A stretch of DNA of 64,000 nt, taken from Azospirillum melinis (lineage in GTDB: Bacteria > Pseudomonadota > Alphaproteobacteria > Azospirillales > Azospirillaceae). A program made the translations under genes and the position numbers. Below the pieces are notes generated by a model. That model searched no databases. It was given only the letters and a program-made list of their open reading frames with translations, and was not told the DNA's origin. The stretch covers positions 124,001 through 188,000 of the forward strand of contig NZ_WHOS01000005.1 of assembly GCF_013340935.1 (NCBI RefSeq), given 5' to 3'. Shown here piece after piece: positions 27,085 to 36,104 of the stretch (the first letter of the stretch is position 1; each line of letters starts with the position of its first letter).

Positions 27085-27747
27085 ATGCCTGAAGTGCTCT
27101 TCAACGGTCCCGCCGGTCGCCTGGAAGGCCGTTACACCCACGGCAAGCAGCCGAACGCCCCGGTCGCGCTGCTGTTGCACCCGCACCCGCAGCACAATGG
27201 GACGATGAACAACAAGGTGGTTTTCACCCTGTTCCAGTCGTTTACCAAGCGCGGCTATTCGGCGCTCCGCTTCAACTTCCGCGGCGTCGGGCGCAGCCAG
27301 GGCACTTATGACAAGGGGGAGGGCGAACTGGCCGATGCGGCGGCGGCGCTGGATTGGTTGCAGACCTACAACCCCAACGCTCCGCTCTGCTGGATCGGCG
27401 GCGTGTCGTTCGGCGCCTGGATCGGCATGCAGCTGCTGATGCGCCGCCCGGAGATCGACGGTTTCGTGTCGGTCTCGCCGCCCGCCAACCTGTTCGACTT
27501 CTCGTTCCTGGCGCCGTGCCCGTCCTCGGGCCTGATCATCCATGGCGACAAGGACGAGGTGGTGCCCCAGGCCGCGGTGACCAAGCTGGTGACCAAGCTG
27601 TCGCACCAGAAGGACATCCGGATCGACCACCGCGTCGTTCCCGGCGCCAGTCACTTCTTCGTCAACCGCACCGACGATCTGGCGACCCAGGTGGACGATT
27701 ATCTGGACAAGGCGCTGGGCAATCCCATCGCGGCGGTGGCCGAGTAA
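27085..27747 (+). CDS. Alpha/beta hydrolase of unknown substrate
   Basis: A 220-residue single-domain alpha/beta hydrolase without signal peptide. The oxyanion-type LLLHPHPQHNGTMNN segment is at about 30-45, FNFRGVGRSQG at about 70-80, the nucleophile elbow GVSFGAW at about 110-116, Asp in HGDKDEVVP and the catalytic His in GASHFF. This matches a widespread small-hydrolase family often called CocE/NonD-like or serine-aminopeptidase-like; the substrate is unknown. It diverges from the cysE operon across 382 bases. Confidence 0.88.
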   Translation: MPEVLFNGPAGRLEGRYTHGKQPNAPVALLLHPHPQHNGTMNNKVVFTLFQSFTKRGYSALRFNFRGVGRSQGTYDKGEGELADAAAALDWLQTYNPNAPLCWIGGVSFGAWIGMQLLMRRPEIDGFVSVSPPANLFDFSFLAPCPSSGLIIHGDKDEVVPQAAVTKLVTKLSHQKDIRIDHRVVPGASHFFVNRTDDLATQVDDYLDKALGNPIAAVAE

Positions 27748-27806
27748 GCAGGGTCAGGCAACGGAGATCTGGGGAGGGGGCAATCGGCCCGGACCTCCCC
27801 ACTTCC

Positions 27807-28226
27807 TCATTGTTCGCAGCCCAGAACCCACACGTCGTAGATCGGGTTCTCCATCGCCGACAGGGCGGGGCTCGAGGCGAACATCCAGCCGCTGAAGACC
27901 TGTTCCGCCTGCTCGCCGGGCTTGAGCTCCGTCACTTCCAGGAAGGCGGCGGATTCCGGCGTTTCGATCGGCGGATTTTCGCGGCAGGCGCGCAGGGTGA
28001 TGCGCAGGCTGCTCATCGCTTTGGTCTCCCCGACCTTCATGGTGAAGGTGGAGGTGCGGGCGGTCACCTTGTCCAGCCATTGCAGCTTGGCCGCCGGCCG
28101 CTCGATCATCTGGCTCGGCACCGGAGCGGCCTGAACGGCCACGGATGCCAGCAGCGCCACGGCACCCAGCAGGCCGGCGGTGGGCCGAAGAAGATTGGGC
28201 CGGAGATAACTAGAAAGTATCGTCAC
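27807..28226 (-). CDS. DUF2155-domain periplasmic protein
   Basis: A roughly 139-residue protein with an N-terminal signal peptide (LLGAVALLASVAVQA) and the DUF2155 body: LQWLDKVTARTSTFTMKVGE, a conserved Cys in LRACRENPP, FSGWMFASSPALSAMENPIYDVWVLGC. Function is unknown; the family is frequent in alphaproteobacteria near NDUFA12 and lipid-transport genes, as here. The GTG at 28226 is preferred because GGAAG lies about nine bases before it and the signal peptide follows; an ATG at 28262 is also in frame. Confidence 0.8.
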   Translation of the reverse strand: MTILSSYLRPNLLRPTAGLLGAVALLASVAVQAAPVPSQMIERPAAKLQWLDKVTARTSTFTMKVGETKAMSSLRITLRACRENPPIETPESAAFLEVTELKPGEQAEQVFSGWMFASSPALSAMENPIYDVWVLGCEQ

Positions 28227-28390
28227 GTCGGATCGCTTCCGTAATTGCGGACGACACCCCATGGCAAGGCCCAGCCTGTCAGCGGGAACTCTGCCGGGGC
28301 GCTCCGCCTTCTATCCCGGAAGCGGGGTCACCGTCTAGTGGTGGGGTCCAGTGGCGGGGACGCCGGTGTACGGTGTGTGGAAATTGCGGG

Positions 28391-28657
28391 TCAGCGCGTG
28401 ACGGTGCTGCGCGACGCCGGCGCACTGTAGGTGGCGCCGGACCCGCTCTGCGTGGCGTTGCGGTCTTCGATCTTCTGGGTCGCCGCACCGGCGCCGGCGC
28501 CTGCGGCCGCTCCGACTACGGCGCCCACCGGCCCGCCGACCACGGCTCCTGCCGCGGCACCGCCAAGACCGCCGCTGGCCGACTTCTCTTCCATGTTGGC
28601 GCCGCAGGCGGCGGTCGCCAGAGCCAGGCCGAGGGCGGCCGAATGGAACAGACGCAT
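28391..28657 (-). CDS. Small glycine-zipper lipoprotein
   Basis: An 88-residue precursor with a type II signal peptide: LGLALATAACG gives a lipobox ending in Cys-18. A strong glycine-zipper segment follows at about 29-58 (GGLGGAAAGAVVGGPVGAVV), then a polar Ser/Thr-rich tail. Such proteins sit at the outer membrane; the role is unknown. AGGAGG precedes the ATG by six bases. Confidence 0.8.
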   Translation of the reverse strand: MRLFHSAALGLALATAACGANMEEKSASGGLGGAAAGAVVGGPVGAVVGAAAGAGAGAATQKIEDRNATQSGSGATYSAPASRSTVTR

Positions 28658-28758
28658 CGCGTTCCTCCTGCTTCTTGGTCCGGCGGCAAGGTCCGTCCGG
28701 ACTGAAGAAGGAACGCTTGGGCGCGGCCGTCGGTTCCGGCCACGTCCTGGGTTGGAGA

Positions 28759-29280
28759 TTACAGCTTCGGCGGCTGGGCCGGCGGCTGTCCGGGGGCCTG
28801 ACCCTGCTGGCCGTTGGCCTGATCGCCCGACTTGCTCATGCTCTGGAGCGAGAAGATGACCTGACCCAGCAGCTGTTCCAGGCCCGGCGTGCTCTGGGTG
28901 AATTCGATCTTGCCGTTCGGCTTGATGGCGTCAGGATCGCCGCCCGGCTCCAGCGACAGGAACTTGCCGCCCAGAAGGCTTTCCGAGGCGATGACCGCTG
29001 CGGTGTCCTTCGGCAGCTTCACCGAATTGTCGACCGACAGGTGGACCACCGCCTGATAGGTGGTGGGATCGAGCGTCAGTCCGGTGACCGTGCCGACCTT
29101 CACGCCGCTGATCCGCACGTCGGCGCCGCTCTGCAGGCCGGTGATGCTGTTGAAGTTGGCGGTGACGTCATAGCCCTGCACCTTGCGCAGGTCCGCACTT
29201 TTATAGGCGAAGGCAAGGAACACGGCGGCCACGGCGAGCACGACGCCGCCAAGCACGGTCTCAATCACATTCCGGCGCAT
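28759..29280 (-). CDS. mlaD: Outer-membrane lipid asymmetry protein MlaD (MCE domain)
   Basis: A 173-residue protein with an N-terminal membrane anchor (VLGGVVLAVAAVFLAFAYK, about 8-26) and one MCE domain at about 38-117 (NSITGLQSGADVRISGVKVGTV). It ends in a Gln/Pro-rich tail. MlaD is the periplasm-facing substrate-binding part of the MlaFEDB phospholipid transporter. The ATG at 29280 is chosen because the anchor begins there. No mlaE, mlaF or mlaC is in the window, so the ABC partners are elsewhere. Confidence 0.9.
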   Translation of the reverse strand: MRRNVIETVLGGVVLAVAAVFLAFAYKSADLRKVQGYDVTANFNSITGLQSGADVRISGVKVGTVTGLTLDPTTYQAVVHLSVDNSVKLPKDTAAVIASESLLGGKFLSLEPGGDPDAIKPNGKIEFTQSTPGLEQLLGQVIFSLQSMSKSGDQANGQQGQAPGQPPAQPPKL

Positions 29281-29384
29281 AGAGCTATCCTGCTGCGAAT
29301 TCCCGAATCGAAACCCGGCCCGCATGGGGCCGGGCTTTCCGCTCCGCTTTCCGTTCCGACCCGATGGTCGGTCCCGGTGTGGGA

Positions 29385-29777
29385 TCAGCTCGGAGTCCAG
29401 GGCTCGTAATCGCCGGTGGCCGGCACGCGCCGCCCGCCGGCCAGCACATGGCCGGGCGGACGGTAGGCCTGGACCGAGCCCGACATGTTGGGCAGATGTT
29501 CCTTCTGCCACGGCTTGTGGTAGGCGCTCGACCCCTCGGGCAGCGGCTCCTTGGTGGTGTGGTGCAGCCACCCGTGCCATTCCGGCGGGATCTTCGAGGC
29601 GTCGGGCTCACCCGCATACAGGACCCAGCGGCGCTCGCGCGTGCCGGGCTTGGTGTCCTTGTTGCGGTAATAGACGTTGCCGAAGCGGTCGCTGCCGACC
29701 TTGGCGCCCCGACGCCACGTGACGTAACGGATGTGAATGTTCGCCAGTTTGGTGAACAGGGAGATCGGCTCGCTCAT
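29385..29777 (-). CDS. NADH:ubiquinone oxidoreductase accessory subunit NDUFA12 (B17.2) family
   Basis: A 130-residue protein with the family hallmarks VGSDRFGNVYYRN, RERRWVLYAGEPDASKIPPEWHGWLHH and HLPNMSGSVQAYRPPGH. NDUFA12 is a peripheral matrix-side (cytoplasmic-side) supernumerary subunit of complex I, found in mitochondria and alphaproteobacteria, and is useful as a lineage marker. It lies apart from the main nuo genes, beside mlaD on the same strand. Confidence 0.94.
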   Translation of the reverse strand: MSEPISLFTKLANIHIRYVTWRRGAKVGSDRFGNVYYRNKDTKPGTRERRWVLYAGEPDASKIPPEWHGWLHHTTKEPLPEGSSAYHKPWQKEHLPNMSGSVQAYRPPGHVLAGGRRVPATGDYEPWTPS

Positions 29778-29911
29778 CGTCGCTCACGAATTCCGGAGTC
29801 TGGCCCCGCGGAAACGGGGCTGGTCGAATGCGGGCCGCACTATGACACCGCAAGGCACGCGCGTCCACCGTTGGTGAGGCCCAAGCTGCCCACAGGGTGG
29901 AAAGAAGGGAG

Positions 29912-30319
29912 CTATTGCAAGCGGGTCGCAGCGATCTTGGCCGTATCGACCGGGGTGGCGGTGCAGCCGCCCAGCGTCGGGCCGACCGGAAGCTCGCCGA
30001 AGGCCGCCAGCGCGCCCTCCGCCTTCAGCCGGCCGACGAATCCGGGTTCAACCCCGCGGGCGACCCAGGCGAATCCGAGCCAGGTGGACCGCACCGGCTC
30101 TCCCCCGGCCCGCACCATCGCCGCCATCGCCTCGGCATCGCTGGTGCCGGGTGAGAAGACAGCCAGCATCATGCCGTCGGTCGTGTCGGGCAGCGCGGCA
30201 CGTTGCAGCGACAGCCCCATCAATCCGGCCCAAACCAGCAGGATGCCGCCCAACAGCGCCACGGCCAAGCCGTGGCGGATGGGAAATGCAGCGGAGGAAG
30301 GGACAGGGCTGTCGCTCAT
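29912..30319 (-). CDS. Single-span membrane protein of unknown function
   Basis: A 135-residue protein starting MSDSPVPSSAAF, with one membrane segment at about 17-38 (AVALLGGILLVWAGLMG) and an extracytoplasmic domain of about 95 residues (GMMLAVFSPGTSDAEAMAAM, then VEPGFVGRLKAEGALAAF). No family is recognised; a single Cys lies near the end. The start at 30319 lies 12 bases after the upstream transporter stop (30331), so the two are likely co-transcribed. Confidence 0.65.
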   Translation of the reverse strand: MSDSPVPSSAAFPIRHGLAVALLGGILLVWAGLMGLSLQRAALPDTTDGMMLAVFSPGTSDAEAMAAMVRAGGEPVRSTWLGFAWVARGVEPGFVGRLKAEGALAAFGELPVGPTLGGCTATPVDTAKIAATRLQ

Positions 30320-30330
30320 GGTTGGATATC

Positions 30331-31581
30331 TTACGCCTTTGCCTCGGCCGCCGCCAGCGACGGGGCGGGCTTCTCGGCGATCGGCCAGTGGACGATGGTC
30401 GCGAACATCGCCAGCGCCACGCCCAGCCACCACACGACGTCGTAGGACCCCGTCCGCTCATACAGCACGCCGCCGAGCCAGACGCCCAGGAAGCCGCCGA
30501 CCTGATGGCTGAAGAAGGCGAAGCCGTAGAGGGTGCCCATGTAGCGGGTGCCGAACATCAGCGCAACGAGACCGGAGGTTGGCGGCACGGTGGACAACCA
30601 CAGCAGGCCCATCACCGCAGCATAGGCGATGACCGTGACCGACGAGATCGGCAGCAGGATGAAGACCGCCGTCGCGATGCCGCGCGAGAAATAGTTGGCG
30701 CACAGCAGGTAGCGCTTGCTGACCTTGCCCGCCAGGATGCCGGAGGCGTAGGAGCCGATGACGTTGAACAGGCCGATCAGCGCCAGCGCCCAGGCGGCCA
30801 GCGTCGGGCTGATGCCGGCGGCGGTGAGGTAAGGCGGCAGGTGGGTGGTGATGAAGGCCAGTTGGAAGCCGCAGACGAAGAAGCCGGCGACCAGCAGCAC
30901 ATAGCTGCGGTGCTGGAAGGCCTGACGCACCGCGGCGATGTAGCCGATGTTGGCGCCGGTTACCGCCGGGGTGCCGCTCGCCGTCATGCCCTTCGGGCCA
31001 GGGAAGACACCGGCCAGCAGCGGCACCGTGATCATCGAGGCGGCCAGCAGGAGCAAGGCGGTCTGCCAACCGAAGCCGGCGATAAAAGCCTGACCCATCG
31101 GAGCGAACAGGAACTGGCCCATCGATCCGGCGGCGGTGGCGATGCCGACCGACCAGCTGCGCTGTTCCGGCGGCAGCAGCCGGGTGAAACCGGCGATGAT
31201 GATGCCGAAGGAGGCACCGGACAGGCCGAGCCCGATCAGCACGCCGGCGGTCAGGTACAGCTCGACGCTGGTGGTGGCATAGGGCATCAGCGCCAGCCCG
31301 GCGGCATAGAGAATCCCGCCGCCGGCCAGCACAGGGGCCGGACCGTAGCGGTCGGTCAGCGCCCCGGCGAAGGGGCCGCCGGCGCCCCACAGGATGTTCT
31401 GGATCGCCATCGCCAGCGCGAAGACGTCGCGGCCCCAGCCGCGGGTTTCCGAAAGCGGGCCGATGAACAGGCCCATGCTGGACCGGGGTCCGAAGGCCAG
31501 CATCGAGATCAGGCAGCCGCAGACAACGACGAGTGCGGGCGTCCTCCAGGAGGGCGCCGGTGCAGGGGTAACGGTGGTCAA
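30331..31581 (-). CDS. Major facilitator superfamily transporter
   Basis: A 416-residue protein with about 12 membrane segments in two halves. The MFS A-like motif is visible in the loop between segments 2 and 3 (GALTDRYGPAPVLAGGG), and its counterpart ILAGKVSKRYLL lies in the second half. Overall similarity is to the monocarboxylate/oxalate-formate type of MFS; the substrate is unknown. A LysR regulator gene lies 122 bases upstream on the same strand, which often signals local control of a transporter. Confidence 0.88.
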   Translation of the reverse strand: MTTVTPAPAPSWRTPALVVVCGCLISMLAFGPRSSMGLFIGPLSETRGWGRDVFALAMAIQNILWGAGGPFAGALTDRYGPAPVLAGGGILYAAGLALMPYATTSVELYLTAGVLIGLGLSGASFGIIIAGFTRLLPPEQRSWSVGIATAAGSMGQFLFAPMGQAFIAGFGWQTALLLLAASMITVPLLAGVFPGPKGMTASGTPAVTGANIGYIAAVRQAFQHRSYVLLVAGFFVCGFQLAFITTHLPPYLTAAGISPTLAAWALALIGLFNVIGSYASGILAGKVSKRYLLCANYFSRGIATAVFILLPISSVTVIAYAAVMGLLWLSTVPPTSGLVALMFGTRYMGTLYGFAFFSHQVGGFLGVWLGGVLYERTGSYDVVWWLGVALAMFATIVHWPIAEKPAPSLAAAEAKA

Positions 31582-31703
31582 GGCATCCTCCCGGATCCGG
31601 GCGCCGCTGCGGGGTGTCGCTGCGCGCCGGTGTTATGGAACTGCTCTGCCTGCGACGATAGGCGGGCCTCAACAGTTCGGCAAATTCATAATCGGCAATC
31701 AGG

Positions 31704-32657
31704 TCATTCCGCAGCGGAATGCAGGAAGGGATGCTCGTCCATCGCATGCTTCGCTGCTGTGCATTCGGGCAGGCGTCCGGCCGCCAGTTCCCGCCGAAGC
31801 GCTTCCTCCAGCCGGTCGAAGACCGAGGCGATGCGTCCGGCCGTCCGCGACTGGATCAGCCAGATCGTCACCGACATCCGGAAGTTGGGAAGGTCGAGCG
31901 GGCGCACCGCCGCTGCATCGGGGATCGGCGCGATCAGCCCCATCGGTGCCAGGCCGAAGCCGACGCCGCGGGTCACCAGCGACACCAGCAGGCTCTGGTC
32001 ATAGGCCTCCACCGTCACGTTCGGCTGCAAGCCGAGCGGCGCCAACGCCTGATGCAACGCCTCGCGGTAGCGGCAGCCGTTCGGCTGCAGCACCCAGCCG
32101 TGCCGGTTCATGGCGACGAGATCGCTGGATGCGTCATCGGAAGAGGCGATGATGTTGACCGGTTCGGTGCCGATCCGGCGGACCGGCAGGTCGTCGGGGG
32201 GCGCCTGTTCCTCGCACAGCAGGATCACTGCGCCGTCCAGCGTGCCGGCGCGAACCTGCTCGATCAGCGGGTTGCTCCAATCCGAATGCAGCCGCAGGGT
32301 CAGGCCGGGAAAGCCGGCGCGCAGCTCGTCCAGCGGCCGTCCGGTGGCCAGCGCGGTCAGCACATGGGCCATGCCGAGCCGCAGCAGCCCGCGCGGTTCG
32401 GCCGATCCGGCGAAAGCGTCGGCGAAGTCGCTGGCCGCCGCCAGGATGCGCCGTGCATGGGCCAGCGCCAGTTCGCCGTCGCGGGTCAGCGCCAGCGGCT
32501 TGGTCTGCCTGTCGAACAGCACGACGCCAAGCTCCGCCTCCAGCCGTTGGATCAGCCGCGACACGGCGGACTGCGTCAGCCCCAGCCGGTTGCCGGCCTC
32601 CTGCACCGACTGCGCATCGGCAACGGCGATGAAGGTGCGGATCTCGTTGAGCTTCAT
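31704..32657 (-). CDS. LysR-family transcriptional regulator
   Basis: A 317-residue regulator. The N-terminal winged helix (about 1-65) reads MKLNEIRTFIAVADAQSVQEAGNRLGLTQSAVSRLIQRLE in consecutive parts, followed by a periplasmic-binding-like effector domain at about 92-300. The ATG at 32657 is chosen because the family fold begins at MKLNEIRTF. The likely target is the adjacent MFS gene, but the effector is unknown. The NUDIX gene diverges from it. Confidence 0.9.
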   Translation of the reverse strand: MKLNEIRTFIAVADAQSVQEAGNRLGLTQSAVSRLIQRLEAELGVVLFDRQTKPLALTRDGELALAHARRILAAASDFADAFAGSAEPRGLLRLGMAHVLTALATGRPLDELRAGFPGLTLRLHSDWSNPLIEQVRAGTLDGAVILLCEEQAPPDDLPVRRIGTEPVNIIASSDDASSDLVAMNRHGWVLQPNGCRYREALHQALAPLGLQPNVTVEAYDQSLLVSLVTRGVGFGLAPMGLIAPIPDAAAVRPLDLPNFRMSVTIWLIQSRTAGRIASVFDRLEEALRRELAAGRLPECTAAKHAMDEHPFLHSAAE

Positions 32658-32779
32658 GGGGCGGCCATAAGGTCGGGTGGGGTGCGCGCTGGCAGGACGC
32701 GGCACTGCGTCATCGCGTCTGGTGTACCAGTGTCGGACCGCGCTACCCTTCGGGTCAAGACATCGATAGGGAGCCGTTC

Positions 32780-33247
32780 ATGTCCACCACCCCGCCCGAC
32801 CGTTCCAGCCGCGAATATCCCGACCGCCCCTGGGTCGGCGTCGGGGCCGTCGTCTGGCGCGGCGACAAGGTGCTGCTGATCAGGCGGGGCAAGGCGCCGC
32901 GGATGGGGCAGTGGAGCCTGCCGGGCGGGGCGCAGTCGGTTGGCGAAACTGTGTTCGAGACCGCGGTGCGCGAGGTGCGGGAGGAGACCGGGCTGGAGGT
33001 GGTGCCGACCGGGATCGTCACCGTGGTGGACGCCATCACCCCCGATGCCGAAGGGCGCGTCCACTACCATTACACACTTGTCGAGGTGGCGGCGGAGAGT
33101 GCGGAAGGCGAGCCGCTCTGCGCCGACGATGCGCTGGAGGCCTGCTGGGCGACCGCCGATGAGGCCGGAGAACTGACGGAGTGGGACGAAACCCGCCGGG
33201 TCATCCTGATGTCTGCTGCCCAGCGGCAGAGCCCCCCGACCCGATAG
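32780..33247 (+). CDS. NUDIX hydrolase
   Basis: A 155-residue hydrolase of nucleoside diphosphates linked to another group. The NUDIX box is complete: GAQSVGETVFETAVREVREETGLEV fits G-x5-E-x7-REVREETG, near residues 51-73. The N terminus VGVGAVVWRGDKVLLIRRG is typical of ADP-ribose or pyrophosphatase-like members. Its last 47 bases overlap the end of the converging EAL gene. Substrate is not predictable. Confidence 0.9.
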   Translation: MSTTPPDRSSREYPDRPWVGVGAVVWRGDKVLLIRRGKAPRMGQWSLPGGAQSVGETVFETAVREVREETGLEVVPTGIVTVVDAITPDAEGRVHYHYTLVEVAAESAEGEPLCADDALEACWATADEAGELTEWDETRRVILMSAAQRQSPPTR

Positions 33248-34160
33248 GTGGCAGGATCGCGCTGCGCTCGGCAAGGAAATCGTCCACCCCGTCGGCGGTC
33301 AGCGGGCGCGACAGCCAATATCCCTGCAAAACATCGCAGCGGTAGGCTTGCAGGTAGAGCCGTTGTTCCGGCGTCTCCACCCCCTCCGCCACCACGCCCA
33401 GTTCCAGCGCGTGGGCCAGCGCCACCACCGCCTGGACGATGGCGGCGGCGTCACGGTCCTCCACCATCGCCTGGACGAACTGCTTGTCGATCTTCAGCGC
33501 CTCCACCGGCACCCGGCGCAGGGTCGCCAGCGAAGACCAGCCGGTGCCGAAATCGTCCAGCACCAGCCTGATCCCGGCGCCCCGCAACCGCAGCAGCGCC
33601 TCGCGCGCCTCGGCCGTTTGGCTGAACATGCTGGTTTCGGTCAGCTCCAGCTTCAGGTTGGCGGCGGGCAGGCCGGTCTCGGCCAGGATGCCCAGCACCT
33701 TGAGCACCAGTCCCGGATCGTCGAGCTGGCGCGCCGACAGGTTGACCGACACCGGAATGTCGGGATAGCCGGCGCGCAGCCAGCCGGTCGCCGCGACACA
33801 GGCCGTCCGCAGGGTCCATTCGCCGAGCAGGTGGATCGCCTCCCCCTGCTCGGCCATCGGCACGAAGACATCGGGGGGCAGCATGGTGCCGTCGGACAGG
33901 CGCCAGCGCGACAGCGCCTCGAACCCGGTCAGGCGGTTGGTGACGACATCGGCCTGGGGCTGGAAGACCAGCGACAACTCCTGCCGGTCGATGGCGTCGC
34001 GCACCCGCGCGGCGAATCCGGCGTCGGATATCCCCTGTGTGCCGGGTCCGTTCGCGGGTCCGTTCGACGTCGCGTGCGTGTTCGCCACCGTCCGCTCCCT
34101 CTCGACAACCATTCCTTGGCTCTTCAAAACCCCCTTGGGGTTCGCTGCCATAACAACCAC
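33201..34160 (-). CDS. Cyclic di-GMP phosphodiesterase (EAL domain)
   Basis: A 319-residue protein that is nearly all EAL domain (about 55-300). The metal and catalytic residues expected for an active enzyme are visible: FEALSRW, VNLSARQL, LELTETSMF, DDFGTGWSS, LKIDKQF, and the catalytic-loop VAEGVET, then QGYWLSRP. It should degrade cyclic di-GMP, opposite to the REC-GGDEF protein encoded at 20388-21302. The N-terminal 50 residues are polar and unrecognised, and the start among several in-frame ATG codons is uncertain. The 3' end overlaps the NUDIX gene by 47 bases. Confidence 0.9.
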   Translation of the reverse strand: MVVMAANPKGVLKSQGMVVERERTVANTHATSNGPANGPGTQGISDAGFAARVRDAIDRQELSLVFQPQADVVTNRLTGFEALSRWRLSDGTMLPPDVFVPMAEQGEAIHLLGEWTLRTACVAATGWLRAGYPDIPVSVNLSARQLDDPGLVLKVLGILAETGLPAANLKLELTETSMFSQTAEAREALLRLRGAGIRLVLDDFGTGWSSLATLRRVPVEALKIDKQFVQAMVEDRDAAAIVQAVVALAHALELGVVAEGVETPEQRLYLQAYRCDVLQGYWLSRPLTADGVDDFLAERSAILPPIGSGGSAAGQQTSG

Positions 34161-34295
34161 AGGAGGGGTTTGTTAACCATGTCGCGAAAGAGCTTGACGA
34201 ATTTTATATGGTTACGAAAGTGTTAACGTTGCTGCGCTGGTGACAAGAAAAGGTCGAAGCTCAGGCGGCGCAGCTATTCTATGGGACGTGAACAC

Positions 34296-35966
34296 TTACG
34301 CCCGGGCTGCTCCCCTTTTGAGGCGACTGGGCAGCAGCTCACCCGATTGATCGAGCACTGGATAGGCGGCGGCAACCAGATGGGCGTTGATCCGGCGCAG
34401 GTCGCGCAGGATGTCGAGGTGGAGCGCGCTGGTCTCCACGCTTTCCTTGCGGCCGGCGCGCAGGCGGGCGAAATGCGCCTCGGTGGCGCTGGTCTCCAGA
34501 TCGCGGATCACCTCCTTTTCATGGATCAGAGCGCGGGCGGAGCGGACATCGCGCGATACGAAGACGGCGGCGGCCAGTCGCTGGGTTTCGCTCAGCCTTT
34601 CCAGCATGCCGGCGATCTCGGCCGCCCCCTCGGTGGAAAAGCGCAGCTTGCGCCGGATCTTCTTCGAGGCCGTCTCCATCAGATTGCAGTCGACGATGTC
34701 GCCGACATGCTCGAGGTTGATGGTGAAGGTCAGCACGTCCGACATCCGGCTGGCGTCGCTTTCGTCCAGGTCCTCGACATTGATCTGGGTGAGGTAGCCT
34801 TTGATCGCCTCGTGCAGGCGGTCCAGCACGTCGTCCATCCGGCGGATTTCCTGCACCCGCTTGCGGTCGTCGGTCTGGATCACGTCCAAGGCGCCGCGCA
34901 GCATGCCGTCCACCGTGTCGGCCATGCGCAACGCCTCGCGCGAGGCATTGGCGATGGCGAGGTGGGGGATGCGCAGCGCGCTGCGGTCGAGATAGAGCGG
35001 CATCGCCGGGTCGGCGAACGCCACCCGCTCCGGGAACATCCGGGTCAGCGCCCGCGCGAACCAGGGCAGCGGACCGATGAACAGCCCGGCCATCGCCAGA
35101 TTGAAGGCGAGGTGGAAGTTGGCGGCCAGCCGGGTGGCGTCCGGCGACACCGCTTGCAGGCCGGCGGTGATCGGCCCCAGCAGCGGCACGACGATGAGGC
35201 AGCCGACGAGGCGATTGATCAGGTTGCCGACCGGCAGCCGCCGGGCCGCCGGGTTGCGGCCATCACCGCCGGGCCCCTCGATCACCGGATTGACGGCGCT
35301 TCCCAGATTGGCACCGGCGACCATGGCGATTGCGGCTTCCGGACCGATCACCCCGCCGCCGGCCAGCGAGGCGATCAGCAGGATGGCGGCGACGCTGGAA
35401 TGGGCGGCCCAGGACAGCAGCGCCGCCAGCATCACCGCCACCACCGGATCGGCGGTCAGCATCGCCAGCATCCGCCGCAGCATCGGTGCGTTCTCCGCCG
35501 GGGCGATGGTCGCCAGCAGCAGGTGCAGCGACAGCAGCATCAGGCCAAGCCCGATGGCGACCCGCCCCAGGTCGCGGCTGCGCGTGCGGGCTCCGCGGCG
35601 GAAGGCGATGAAGCCGCCGAGCAGCAGGACCGGTGCCACATGGGCGACGTCGAAGGCGAGGATTTGAACGATCAGGGTGGAGCCGACATTGGCACCCAGC
35701 ATCACCGCCAGCGCCGGCATCAGCGACACCAGCCCGGTGGCAGTGAAGCCCGTCGTCATCAAGCCGGTCGCGGTGCTGCTCTGCAGCAGCATGGTGATGC
35801 CCATGCCGGACAGGAAGGCGGTCCAGCGATTGCGCAACCCCGCTCCGAGGATGCGGCGCAGATCGCCGCCCAGCGCGCGGGTCAGACCGCTCTGCACCAT
35901 GTGCAGCCCCCACAGGAGCAGCACGACATTTCCGGCGAGTTCCAGCAGCACCCGTGTCGCCTGCAT
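34296..35966 (-). CDS. Na/Pi cotransporter family protein with PhoU-like domain
   Basis: A 556-residue membrane protein. Two Na/Pi cotransporter repeats are visible in the first 330 residues, the first with LLQSSTATGLMTTGF and the second with WAAHSSVAAILLIASL. A cytoplasmic PhoU-like helical domain follows at about 340-540 (EIRRMDDVLDRLHEAIKGYL). It imports or handles phosphate in a sodium-dependent way. A consensus Pho box lies about 85 bases upstream of the start, so PhoB should induce it when phosphate is scarce. Confidence 0.92.
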   Translation of the reverse strand: MQATRVLLELAGNVVLLLWGLHMVQSGLTRALGGDLRRILGAGLRNRWTAFLSGMGITMLLQSSTATGLMTTGFTATGLVSLMPALAVMLGANVGSTLIVQILAFDVAHVAPVLLLGGFIAFRRGARTRSRDLGRVAIGLGLMLLSLHLLLATIAPAENAPMLRRMLAMLTADPVVAVMLAALLSWAAHSSVAAILLIASLAGGGVIGPEAAIAMVAGANLGSAVNPVIEGPGGDGRNPAARRLPVGNLINRLVGCLIVVPLLGPITAGLQAVSPDATRLAANFHLAFNLAMAGLFIGPLPWFARALTRMFPERVAFADPAMPLYLDRSALRIPHLAIANASREALRMADTVDGMLRGALDVIQTDDRKRVQEIRRMDDVLDRLHEAIKGYLTQINVEDLDESDASRMSDVLTFTINLEHVGDIVDCNLMETASKKIRRKLRFSTEGAAEIAGMLERLSETQRLAAAVFVSRDVRSARALIHEKEVIRDLETSATEAHFARLRAGRKESVETSALHLDILRDLRRINAHLVAAAYPVLDQSGELLPSRLKRGAARA

Positions 35967-36034
35967 CGCACCCCCTCTGTCGGATCGGGGATGCGGTCAG
36001 GCAGCACCCCTAACTGAAGGGTAGGGTGCGCGGA

Positions 36035-36065
36035 TTGTTACGACAATATGACAGTTGGGTGACAG
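36035..36065 (-). promoter_or_regulatory. Pho box and promoter of the Na/Pi cotransporter gene
   Basis: Minus strand CTGTCAC (36065-36059), CCAA, CTGTCAT (36054-36048): two 7-base half-sites 11 bases apart, a textbook PhoB site. A -10-like TAACAA (36040-36035) starts seven bases later, so the Pho box replaces the -35 element, as in known PhoB-activated promoters. Confidence 0.85.
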
Positions 36066-36104
36066 CGTAGGTGGAGTGTGGGGCGACGACGCCGCCCCAT
36101 CACC

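Noticed and set aside
34281..36017. A 578-codon plus-strand frame across the Na/Pi cotransporter gene
   Set aside because: His/Gln/Arg-rich translation without domains; the minus strand shows clear transporter and PhoU segments.
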